This document shows positions 1 through 12,900 of a DNA stretch of 64,000 bases, in pieces. Numbering within the stretch: the stretch's first letter is position 1; every line of letters begins with the position of its first letter. The DNA comes from Astropecten irregularis (Eukaryota > Echinodermata > Asteroidea > Paxillosida > Astropectinidae). The notes beneath the pieces were generated by a model, which did not search any database, had not been told where the DNA came from, and saw nothing but the letters and a program-made list of their open reading frames with translations. A program made the translations under genes and the position numbers. The stretch lies in assembly GCA_963971285.1 (NCBI GenBank), contig OZ020245.1, positions 23,822,983 to 23,886,982 of the forward strand, written 5' to 3'.

Positions 1-919
1 TACCAGTGCATTTCATACTTTCTTGTGTATGTTACATCTCAATCACACATGTAGTCAAATACTGTACAAGTCAACATATAGGGAACTTTGCAGTTGCACA
101 CATATATCATTCATTACACACAGTTCCCCCAAGGCTGTCCAAAGTTGTTTGCTGAAGAAACAAGCGATATTGCCCGATCAGGTGGCATGGTTTCCGCGGC
201 AACTCTACCGGCTCCCAAGACACTTCGTTTTTCACTGAAACGAGCCGGCTTCATTAGCTAGGCTGAAATGCAGCTAAATTGTTTTCCTCTGGTCGTCTTT
301 GTTTTGCTTGCCGACAAAAATTGATTTGTGTTCGTCGGAGACTGGTAGGAATTTTCAGTTTTTTGTTTTCTCAGTTGATGTTTTGCATGCTGGTTTGGCT
401 TATTCTCAAAACACGTCTCCTGTTGAGGACTAGAGCAGGCTAGTCGAAACGTTGAAACCTCACGAGAAGTGGGAACGATATAGAATTGCGAAAGTATGAA
501 AGATTCTTACATGGTGTTTCCGCAAACCGATCCACATACATGTACCAAATTACCAATTGTCACCATGCAAAGCCTCAATTCTTTTTCAAACTATCTTTGA
601 AAAAAATGAAATGTTACATTATGTACATTATGTGTGATGTACAATTTGTACCCGAAATGTACACAAAGAATCTCAATTTTGTTTTTCATTCGTGTACTGT
701 GAAATACATGGCAAGCCGAGATTGTTTAACATACCGGTACTTAGGAAAACTCTGGGCTTGCCACAGACATGATACAGTACATGTACATAACATGTACATG
801 TTGGATGAGTTGGGGTGTTTGTTTGTTTGTTTGTTTGTTGTATGTAAGATGTTGTATGTAGAAATGGCTTCAGAAATCAGATATGACTGACTGTAATTGA
901 TGATGTTTTACATCAACAG
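1..919 (+). other. numb intron, 3' part
   Basis: No coding match. It holds a hammerhead-like remnant (419-455), a short GTTT microsatellite (about 819-838) and several TACATG words, and ends in a usable acceptor at 918-919. Confidence 0.5.
419..455 (+). repeat. Hammerhead-like core remnant (Penelope-like/retrozyme-type)
   Basis: CTGTTGA (one change from the hammerhead core CTGATGA) is followed by one base, a perfect 6-bp stem GACTAG/CTAGTC and GAAACG. This is the core I, stem II, GAAA layout. Stems I and III are not convincing, so this is probably a decayed copy. The pattern recurs at 5488-5510 and 60135-60163. Confidence 0.35.
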
Positions 920-994
920 GGCACCAAGAAGAAGGTCCGAGCTATTTTGTGGGTCTCATCCGACGGACTCAGGGTTGTGGACGAGGAAAACAAG
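920..994 (+). CDS. numb: numb exon a (PTB domain, N-terminal strands)
   Basis: The exon encodes [20 protein letters not shown] and then DEENK, the PTB core strand [13 protein letters not shown] found in all Numb proteins. The acceptor is CATCAACAG|GG and the donor AAG|GTAAGT; length 75 nt, phase 0 at both ends. Upstream PTB sequence (YLG...ESRGM block) is not in the 919 bases to the left, so at least one further coding exon lies outside the window. Confidence 0.92.
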
Positions 995-3900
995 GTAAGT
1001 TTTAGGTGAAATTTGGTAGGTTTTATTTGTGTTTATTTCATAGGCTAATCAACCATTGTCAGGATTTATTGGTGGGGGAAGGGGGGGAAGGTCGATACCC
1101 AAACCCCAGGTTTGAAGACTTTGGTCATAATCACACTCCGGCATTTGAGCTTTAATTCTTAGTAACAGTCTTGGGCTTTCCCGTCTCTGTTTTTAGGGAA
1201 CCGCAGAAAGTTGGTTTATTTATGAAATTCAGGCAAATTGCAATTGACAAAAGTCTGTCTTTCAGGTGAAACTCAGTTAAACAATTATCTTCTCTGGTTG
1301 AGATTTACAGAGTCAGTTTCAGTTTTACATACATGTACACCGTGGCTGCATTTCCGGCTGCATTAGATTGTATTGATTTTTATAACATTTTAACCTTTTC
1401 ACTAACCAGCTACAAGTGCAAGCGCAAGTCAAAGTTTTCATCAAGGTTTTGTAGCAATTTTAAATGCAAACACTTTTGGGGCAGTAAAAGAAAACCAAAA
1501 AACAAACACCCAATGATTTTTTGTCTATTTGAAATCAAGATAATATAATTAACCTACATGTACATGCTTCCCAAACCTAAATTTGTTTGTTTATATTGTT
1601 TGGTTTTTAAAGCAGCTACTTATATGTATTTGATTTTGCCTATGGCATTAAGGCTTTTCAGTGGAACACCACTATAAAGAACGTGCCGCGATGCGCAGAG
1701 ATTGTTCGTTATATAGTGGTCGTTTGTTATAGTGAACAATGTTTAGCAGGCCTATGCATTGTACACAAAAATTGGGAGCCAAGGATGATGTTCGGCATAG
1801 CCAAATGTTCGGTACGGCAGTGTTCGTTACAGTGGCGTTCCACTGTACTGTAAACGTATCCAGACACAAGTGCTTGGCAGACCCTGTAATCAAGACACTC
1901 AGTCGATAACACATCTTTAACTGGAGACATCTGATCTGTGATCAATTCTTTTAAAAATCAGAAGTACTGCGCTACAAGTTTATTGCCAGATTTCTCTTAG
2001 TCTGGATAGAGTGGCAAACCTGCATGGTATTTTGATTGCATCTGAGTAGTACTAGTAGATTGTGTATTGTGCAGATCGCCGACACTGATTCCGCCGGCTT
2101 AAAATGCTGATGCGTTCTGTAATGACAAGGGGCAGATGGTTTAGGCATTACATACCTCTACATAAATACATACTATGTGGCAATCCCAGACTATGGTAAT
2201 TGTGGCCTATGCGCGATATCATCTCTTTGCGTGCTGTAGTCTTTCATGGATGGATTCTATGGAATTTACAGCAATGATTTTGATGGCGTACGTCTTCACA
2301 AGTTTCAGATTTTAAAGTCATCAGAAGCGTTACATGTTCAGAGATAGTGATGGAAAGTATAAAGATGTGTTCTTATTTAGAAGCTGGATTCAAAGTTGTT
2401 TATATAAGGTATTAAAACAACTTTGAATCCAGCTTTGTGTTCTTATTTAGAAGCTGCAGTGTATTCAAAGTTGTTTTTATTCAAATTTGTTTATATAAAC
2501 AACTTTGAATCCAGCTTCTAAATAAGAAGACGTCTTTATACTTTTTATTTGGCATTTCGAGTTGTTTATAAATAAACAGAAACAAGCATTTGAAAATACG
2601 GAACTGTCAAATGTCCAAGATGTTTTGCCGTGACTACATGTATGTGAGTGTCCTTTCCCAGGAAGTTACTGCCATGATGATGCTACATGTATTTGAATAT
2701 TCTGGCCTTACAGTCACCCACAGAACAACTTGTAGAGGTGTGATATGCAAGTTGTGCTACAGTAGGTCGAGGCGATCAATTTTATTACTGGTGTTTTTTT
2801 TCTTGTCTTGGCGCTGTACATCTCGTTGATGGTGGGTGTCCGCACGCACAGCCCCTGTGGGTGAAAAGCTGGCTGAGGAGCGTGTGTGAACTCTTGAAGG
2901 ATTCTCTGGCTGTGTTCAAGTGAAGGCCCTGGGGTTAACATAATGTTATCCTGCTATTCAAGTCACACACTTTACATAAAGTAGTCATCGCTTTATAGTT
3001 ATAAATCCTACAGCAATGGCTTTTTGTACATATATGTTATGTGAAGTACATTTAAAATCAGAATTAATTTAAAGATTGAAAGAAACTCCTTTCTCCATAG
3101 GGCTGACCAATTACACCTTTGCCTAATATTAGGCTGAAAATAAGTTAGAGTACCGCAAATTAAACAATGATAAAAAACACTGACAGAATATCTTAATATG
3201 CGTACATGTGTACACATACGGTACATGTAGGTCTCCTAGTGTACAGTAATATAGGAGATGGATGGGGTCTCTTAGTACATGTAACTTGTACCCTCATCTA
3301 TCATACTATCATGCACATACATGTACATGTACTGTAGTTCACAAGCAACTGTAACTATGTGTATTCTGTACGACACAACGTGGGTTTATAGCATTTGCAT
3401 CAGATTTATTGATTGATATTTCTTGGTATAATGTAACGTGGAGTCGTGGACACCTTTTGAGGTTTTGGCAGTACTGCGATTCTAGAAAATGGCCATAGTT
3501 CTGCTGTAACAGCTGCTGTGACATCATATCAGTCCAGCCGATTGGTTCCATTGAAATTTATTAATTGAGTTCACCCAAATCAATATTCGTACATGTTTGT
3601 GGTGTAATTCGGTTGTTATTTCAGGCAGTTTGTGCTCATAGCTGATTATGGTACGCGTCTTGTAAATTGTGAATTCCGATGTGATGACACTTGAAATCAA
3701 GAATGTTTGTCTTTATTCATGTTAGTTTTGAGCAACTTGTCCGATATTTATTCTCTGTTTCACGGTGAACCCGGCTCTTTTGTCAATAGACCTTATTCAC
3801 GGTGCATCCATCCTGCATTCGAAGCATTGTAATCAAACCGAGGCTTGGATTCAAAGTAGTCTGGTATTAAACCGTTTTCTTTTTAGAATTGGTGTTTTCT

Positions 3901-6900
3901 TTTCCAAAGGGTTTACAAGGAATGTGACAAAATAGATGCACCATGAATAAGGCCTATTGTGTAGTTTTGCAGATTATGGCAAGTGTTGTCAGAAGTGGAC
4001 TTAAATGCAGGCGTCCTATTGGCCACATTCTTAAAAATCACAGTGTACTTGTACTTGTATCTAGTGCAGTATGTACACGTACACGCACGAACTAACATTG
4101 TACACGTATAAATTGTACATGTTAATGTACATGTACTGCTACAAATGTATGGAAATGTAATGTTTACAATCATGTAAACTTGATATGTGTGCTGGTTAAT
4201 TTTAACCAATAGGCCAAATTTTTTTAAGTCACTACCTGTGCACATATGAGTAACGAGTAATTTGCTTGTTCGTATCTATAGCTACTACAGTATGAGTATA
4301 ATGAATGTGTCTACTCATGTTGGAAAGGTGTTGATGGATCATGCTCTAGAAGCGTTTCACCTGTTTTTGCATCTTGTTGGTTTGTATCATTCATCAAATA
4401 AAATGATACGCAGTTTCTGCGTCCGATCATTCTATTTGATCTCAAGACACTGCTGTGTGAGTCGTGTCTTTAAACAAACAAGGAGCATGACTGTGACTTC
4501 TTGAGTGTCTATCTTGGCCCAGGAACAAGTATGTCATACATTTACATGTACGTGAGGACTTTTAAACTCTCTGGGAAAACTCTAAGAGATGCTTCCTGAT
4601 TCTTTCGATTAAAATCAGTTGAAACAATTTTTGTATTCTTTGTACATTGTACAAGACATGATTCACATGCCATGCAGTCATTTGTGAATTTAGATACACA
4701 TGTAGTGTACATGACAATGATGACATAATACAATGTACATTGTTCCAGTTTATAACATACTGTACAGATGCTGAATTTTTATCTTATCTCGAACTCGAAC
4801 TCTGATCATTTGTGAACCTTGTACAGCCAGCTTGAGCCATGCCTTACCTACAGTAGGCCTACGTGTATTAAGTACGGTAATCACATTTTACGCTGAATGT
4901 ACCCCACAAGCATTGTGAATTGGCAACCATTAAAGGTGTTTCGTTCCTTCAGTTGCAATTTAAAACCAATCAATTCCACTGTCTTGTGATCTCACACTCT
5001 TGCACATGCAGCGAAAGCGTAAAGTCTTTATTTGCGCCGTTACCCGATGTTCAAAAGAAGGAAGAATAATGACACATCGTGTGACTGGGTGATTGGTTGC
5101 TGTACGTGTTTGCTTGTACTGTTTGATTAAAGGTACATGTATCATACTTTGGTAGCATACCAAAATAGAAATCTTCACAGATTTACCTTGGATAACTAAG
5201 ATAGTGATGGTAGAAACATACCGTACACATTTTCCTGTCTGAATTATGCTGTATTCATCCAGAAAAGAGCACAACCAAGGACCAAAAATAGTTTTGATCT
5301 TTGGGCGATATAAAAAATCCTGTGAATCTATTTAAAAATGCCTTGAGCATTTTTCACTGTTTTCTCAAAACGTGAGGGCACTGTATGGGACTGGAAATTT
5401 CACAGATGACTGTTAATGTATCTGTCTTAAAGAAAATTAAGGTAGCACTTAAAGACTAACTAGGAGAAAAACTACATAAATTTACATCTGATGACGTAGT
5501 TGTCACTACGAAAGCTTATGTAGTTTTTCTCCTAGTTAGTCTTTAAGTGCTACACATGTACCTTAATTTTCTTTATCATTTCGATAGACTGACACGGCTA
5601 CCCACAATTTTGTATCTGTCTTGAAATTTTTGTAGAACTTTACCTTTAATGCAAGCCCATTATCTTGAAATTGTCATTTTCATCACAGGATTTTAAAAAA
5701 ATTGACTGGCTAAAAAGATATCTGGCCCTTTTCTTCTTGCCTTTAACCAGTAATGTTTCTTCAGGAATGTTGCCAAATACAACAAGAGGTTTGGACGGGG
5801 AAAAAAGAAGCAATTTGTTTGTAAAATTTGTTATGTACAGAATCCAGATCAGCGTACTGTACAACCAAAGTCAGCATTATTGTGAAAACCGAAGCAAGTT
5901 TTGAGTTTTATGTAAAATAAAATACAAACCTTGATTAAAATTTGGGGGCAGAGGATTTTGTGGAGGACAGACAGAATTTATAGTTCCTTTCCATTCTTCC
6001 ACTGATCGAACAACAACAATTCAGTTGATTAGTTGAATTGGGAGGATAGTGAACATTTCACTTTTATTGCCTAAGCATCGGTGCAATATATTAGGGAGGC
6101 GCCTTTAATGTCATGGTAACGTAGACCTGGGTCGTGTGACGACAGCATTTGACAAGACATTTTTTACAGCATCTTAGATACATACATATACTTGTACATA
6201 CATGAACTGTACATGTACGTGGTTTACTTATCATCTTGTGGTCTAGGAAGAATGAAGTAAAAGAAAAATTACGGTATGGAAACTGAAATTGGCCTATTGT
6301 TGCAACGTTGGCATTTATGACGAAGCCAGGTAGCTGTATTAGTCTAGCCCAGCCCCTTCACAAAAAGCCTACAGGCAAACCATTGTACAGCATTTGTTTC
6401 TTGTCGTTAATGCTTCTATGGCAACCACTGTGATGACGACATTCATCCATGTACAGTAATATTGAATTTGTGAGTCACGCTCCATCGCCTGAATTTCTGT
6501 GAGGATGCTCTTTGGATAATGGAGGGCGTCAACGCTCAACGCAATTTAGCATTTTATAACGGAGTCCGTTAGAATCATATGCCCGATTGTTGTCGATGAG
6601 TTGCAAAGACATTCAGTCATTTCAGGAGCACTGTTCCGCTTTCTGTCATCATCACAGTATAGCAAGTTGTGGTCTGGTAGATTGGTAATTAGATTACATA
6701 GAAGGGTATGCCCAGAAACACTAATCCGCTGATTGTGACAAGTTTCTACCATGACATTCACGCTCACAAAAATCAAAAGTTTATTTCCTGTTTAAAGGTA
6801 CATGTATGTAGTATCATACTTTGGTTTTTATCAAACAAAATACAGATTCATGGGTTAAAATATCAAGACAGATACAGTAACAGTCATCTGTGAACATTTC

Positions 6901-9900
6901 AGTCCCATACGGTAACCACTTTTTTAGAAAACAGTGAAAAAAACAGCAACAGTATTTCTTAAGTCTTTTCTCGTTTATGTAGGATCTTTTAAAAGATCAA
7001 AAAGATTTTCGGTCGTTGTTTTACTTATTGTAAATTATATGTGAATCTGTGAAAATTTCTATTTTGGTTTCTTACCAAAGTACATGTACATGTACAGTGT
7101 ACAGTATGATACTACCTTTAAGGACTATTGTTTTAAAAATGTGTAAAATGATATTATGAAACTAGAATTTACCACAAAGTTAGATGAACTTGTTTATAGG
7201 ATTCACACATATTCGTACTTGTGCTGGAGGGAAAAGGAAAGTGAAAGGCACTGTTTTGTTATAGGCCTATTACAGATTAGTTCCTTGAAGTCATTTCAGG
7301 AATAAAATACTGGTAGTGGTAGATTCCCATAGCATTAACAGTAGGCCTGCTGTACGCATGTACATTATAACTGCGATGCTGTGGCCTAATGGTACGATGT
7401 GTCATACTCAAGATCTTGTGGTCAATCTACAGATTGTGGAATCAAATCCAGCCATGGGTTAATGGTGCTTGTGTCCTTGGGCAAGACGCTTTATAATATA
7501 TGTACACGTGTATTGCTTCTCTTTATCCAGGAGTTAATGGATAGGGGCCTACCTGTATACTGTATGTGTACATGTACCTCCAGTAGAGATGGCTTTGTGT
7601 TTTGACCAGCCTTTTGCACGCTTAACAGAAGCCGGGGCTGTATAGGCCTATAATCCCCAGGGAGTTGTGATTGTTTCAGGAATTGCAATGTAAATACGTA
7701 GCCCAATGACCAGGTGCCCGATTTCACGAAACTTTACGCAGTTGCGTAAGTCCACTTACGCCACGAAATTTGTTGCGTAAGTAGACTTACGCAACTGCGT
7801 AAAGTTTCGTGAAATCGACTGCAGGGATAATAGTAATTAATACTCGCATAAAGACATCATTGTGATATGCGCTATATAAAAGTGGTTTATCATTACAGTT
7901 AATATTATTACCTGCAATATCAGATGTCACACATGTAGGCATATTCATGTAACTTTTAATAATGTCCCTCAAAAGGAACTGTCCATCATACAGTAATATA
8001 ATGTTACTCCATTATACTGTTCACTGATAGAAAGAAACCAGATGTATGGAAAAACTGGATACTAAAGTAATGCCAAGCTTACATGTATTTCAAAGATATT
8101 TCGGAGAGAAAATGAAGGTATTTCCACTTTTTATGTTCAATTGCAGATTCATTCAACTAATTGTTATAGAAAGGTGCTTCGATTAAGATCCTGCGATGAA
8201 ACGCGTCAGGCCTTCCTAATTCCAAGCATTTTAACAATTTCAGGTCATTATTTTGGCTGAAGATCAGTTTGCAGCATTTTATTACTAAACATTCAGTTCA
8301 GTTCAGTTCATTTTATTTCCACTCATGTAAGTTAATTCACAGTGAATAGAAGAGCATGATTGTAAAATACTTTTAAGTGGGGGAATTAACTAACAATAAG
8401 TGGAGGATTAACATTAATTACGAAAATAAATATAACACATTTAAAGTTGGTTTTTATTTTTCCATGATGTCGCCAGCATTTCAAATGACCTTTTATTAGT
8501 TTGTGCATGGAGCAAATAGGCAGTTTGCACATTGCAATTTGGCGGCAAAACACCCAGACTGTTTTAATGTCTTCCAAGCAGCTATGATGTATGCTTACAT
8601 GTATTAGACATGAATGGTTGGTCGATCAAGCCAAACATCATTTTGATATTAATGTCCTTTTGCCAATGTTTAGGAGCTCGAGGGACCCATTCAATATTGA
8701 GCAAAGGCAGGGATATAGTAGAGCGGCTAGGCTAGGTTGCAGTACGTTATCTAAATAGGAGTACTGTACACTGTAATGGTCTGGAGTATGACATACTGTA
8801 GACATTTGTGCATTAATCATCCATGAAAGACATGTACATAAATTGAGTAGCAAGCCTTGCTCATTTCATAACAGAATCATCAAGTTCAGTTTGTTTAATA
8901 ACAAATACAGGAAAGATACACAAGTCAGAATGAAAAAGAAATCGTAAATTTCGAACACGAAAGGAGGTTTCCGGAATTTATGAAAAAATACATTAGGGCA
9001 TTTCCATGGTTTTGGGACATTTTGTAATGTGCGTTACCTCTTTTTTGCATATTTGCATGCATTTCAAGGAACATGCTGATTCCAATAAAACATTAAATTG
9101 GAGTCTTTCAAGAATTATTGATCAAGGAATAGGTCAAAGTCACTTAAAAGGTAACTTGGGTTACTTTGGAATTGGCCGTTATAATTTATGCGTACGTGTG
9201 TACAGTACGTAAACATTTAAGAGGCTTTGGCCTACATGTACATGTAAGTACATGTACATGGCATTTGAAATGAACCCAGAAGCCAACCGTTCCCATACAT
9301 GTACCAGCAAGATTAATTTTCCAGGAAGTTCATACATGTACTGTTACATAAGCCAAATCAGTAATGGCTATTAATAGGTAGTCTGCGATGCATGATCACT
9401 GAGGGATGTCTGTTCACATTCCCCTCAATTTCAAGTCATGGACTTGGTTGCCTGAGATTAGATACCGGTAATACATGTTCCCAATGCATGGTTCTTTGGT
9501 AAAACCAAACATCATATAGCTGTGCAAGATAGCCTTCTCTTTCAAAATTATGTACTTGTACAACCACAGGAAGTACGCACAGGCGACCATTTTATTAAGG
9601 AAACATTTAGTACATTCATTTGTTGTGTGATTCTGGCTGATTGAATAATAATAATAGGCCCTAATAAATAATTATACTAAGTGTTCTGGTGAATTACATG
9701 TAAGGTTCGTCCTACAACAGATGTAATTTGAAACATCAGACCCGATAGCTCCGTTGCTTACTAAAATGGTGGCCGAGTGATACTTTTTGTGCTGAGTTTC
9801 ATTCCATTTCATTACATTTATTATTTCTCAGAGCAAGCAACAGAAGGCACAATATTACAAACAAGAAAATAAACAAAATGACAAAACCAAACAGTAGAAG

Positions 9901-12900
9901 AACAGTGCATGGTAACACCCCCGAAAGATTGCCAAATGCGAACTAAATCACAATCAAGTGGCTCTCCAAATGCTGCCATGCGAGTTGACTATCTTGCGCA
10001 GCTATATCTTTGGTGATACTGTACAGGCATGCATGGATTTGGTTGTTTTTTGTTTTGTTTATTCATTGGGCACATTACTCAAATCCCCCCTCCCACATAT
10101 TGCATATTCAGAAAATGTAAGCTGTCGTATAATTTCCAACCAGACATGCATTAAGTACAGCGTAATGTATGTGTATAAATCCCTTCATCCTAAGATGCAC
10201 AAGTTGAAGACCAATGGCAACCACGAGGCAAAATTACTTCAAAACCATAATGAACTGATTCCTTCCAGATGTTTTTATTTTTTTCTGCTTTAATCTTACA
10301 CGTGTAGCTGTCCAAAACCCCACCCTATTCCATCCCTTAGCAGGGCTCGAAATATCCACTAGACCGTGGACCGAGTCTAGTGATTTTATTTTTGGTCTAG
10401 TAAAGTGTGTACTGCACTAGTCCGGCTGTCTTGTGATTTTGTTTTCCTAAATTGATGATTTTGGAAAGAATATTGCATACAATTAAGGTTTTCCTATGCA
10501 CATGAATGCCACAGGTCTAGTGAAATAAGTTCAGGTCTAGTAAAATGCTTCAGTTACTAGACCTGCTGTCCAGGGCTTTTTTAAACGAAATTCGAGCCCT
10601 GCTTAGTATTGCGTTATAAATTTGTATAATGGACGTTGGGGGCCTTGATGACCTAACTTGGTCATATAGTCCAAAGACCGTAGACGCTCTGCACTGCAGC
10701 CATCTTGAAAGAGTTATTAAAAAATGTCTTTGCAAGCCCTGCAAATGATAAAAAAAAGGCAATGCCATCCAACTCCAAGATGGCTGCATGTGCCATGGAA
10801 AAAATACTATACATACATGCATGTACCGGTATCTTTAAGAAATTAAAACAACCACAAACTTCACTTCCTGTAAACCCTTTGAGGATGATTTCTGCAAAGG
10901 ATCCAAAACATCAGCCCCCAATTACAGTACATTAACTGTGTAAATTATGTTTTTGCCAAATTAAAACATACATGTACATGTAGGCCTAGGCATATTGTGT
11001 AAGAATTTTAAGTTACAGGATTTCCAAATTTGTCTCAAGAACTGTCCCAAGGTGATACATTTCTGGTTAATTTCACGTTGAAAAAAAAATGTCTTAAGTT
11101 TGATATTTTTGGAGGCTAATTAATCATCCTTTCGCAGCTGGGGTACTAGCTGATTTGCGAAGTATGCGGCAACAACGTGATCAAGTTTCCGGCAATTCAT
11201 GGGTGCCCTTGGCTGCCAACCACATCAACTCATATTAATATGATCACGGAACACAGTCTGAGATCGAAAGTGTTTGTTTTTTTGTGGAGGGAGGAAAACC
11301 GGAGAACCTGGAGCAAAAACCCTTGTAGCATAATAGAGAACCAACGCACAACTCCACTCGCATATGACCCAAGCCGGGATTGAACCAGTGCCACATCGGT
11401 GAGAGGCGAGTGCCTAACGCACACGTTTTTACAGTATGCTACATGTAAATTTGATATTTGTTGTAGACTTCTGAGTAATCATGTACAGTATTGAATGGAT
11501 TTTTGTTTTCTACTGTATGTTTCAGATATGAAAATATCATTGGTTCCTTATAAATTAAATCTCCTTTGCATGATTTTAACTTAGTAACAACTTGTGTACA
11601 TTGGGCCTACATGTACATGTATATGTATCTTTATTGTTAAATGATTCTACATGTACATGTATATGTATCTTTATTGTTAATTGATTCTACATGTACATGT
11701 ATATGTATCTTTATTGTTAAATGATTCTACATGTACATGCTGTATACTGTGCAACGCCTTTTGTTCGAAGAGACCATAACAATAATATTACACACAGAGC
11801 AAGACAAAGGCCAAGGTTAATATCGTAGCCAGGCCTGTAGGCATCACTCACTGTAATGGCAATTCTCCCTATGGGCTTGGGCCACATACTGTACGTGTGC
11901 AGAAGGTACTGTACAGTCAGTGTATTATGTACATTATGTATTGTACAGTGCTTGCTATCTACTGGTCGATACGATATTGATCCAAGAGCAATTGAATTGT
12001 CCTCAGATGTTCGGTCAGATCGCTGAAATTGTAGAAATTTAACCTTTTGCCAAGCAATGATATGCGCATTACACGTACATGTTAGCACAAAAAGCAGTAC
12101 AGCCCATGACATGTCTTGGCTGAATTTTGAGTTTATTCCATTTTAAGCGTTATTAAGATGGGGCTTTGCGGCGCCTGTCGTCACTTTCAACGAAAATTCA
12201 GGGAGGTCAGAATAACTTGTTTGATTTCACAACACATATACTGTATATTACAATGTAGACTAATAGTATACAGACATATGTTACATGTAAATTTGACACG
12301 TATTTGTCTGAGATTGAATGACGCCATTATTGTGAGCTGCTATTTTTAGCGCTAGTCCACTCCAGAGTGCAATTAGTGCATGTAACATCTGCCTAGTTAT
12401 ATTATACCACAAAAGGATATATCATTGGAAATTGTCATCAATTGAAAAGTGTGGTATTACTACGAATATCCAGTGCACAGGTAAATGCCGTCCAGTTCCA
12501 AATGCTAATTACATGTACAGTATGATATATGTTAAGTCTAAAGTTCAATACATTTCTTGTGGTATAATCCATCTTAAGTAGAGCTTGTCTTCTTTTCATG
12601 TATTTTTCATGTGGCCAGTCCAAACCATTACTGGGGAGAATGCAGTATTTATATGCCTACCCGGCTAGCCCTTTTATCTTTGTGTAGGCCCACCTACATG
12701 TACATGCTTTGTGTCCATGTACAAAAACTACAATAGGTATTGTATCTAGATAATTAGTCTTTGCACCTGCACTGATGTCTATATTACCGTAATATGATCA
12801 ATGGTGCACATTAATTTTGATATACATGTACTCTATAATTATTTGCCATATTGTCATTAGCAGTTCACCCCAGGCAAGCATGCTATTGAATTCAAGACTT

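Noticed and set aside
486..890. 134-codon frame in the first intron segment
   Set aside because: Composed of TACATG and GTTT simple repeats; no homologous features.
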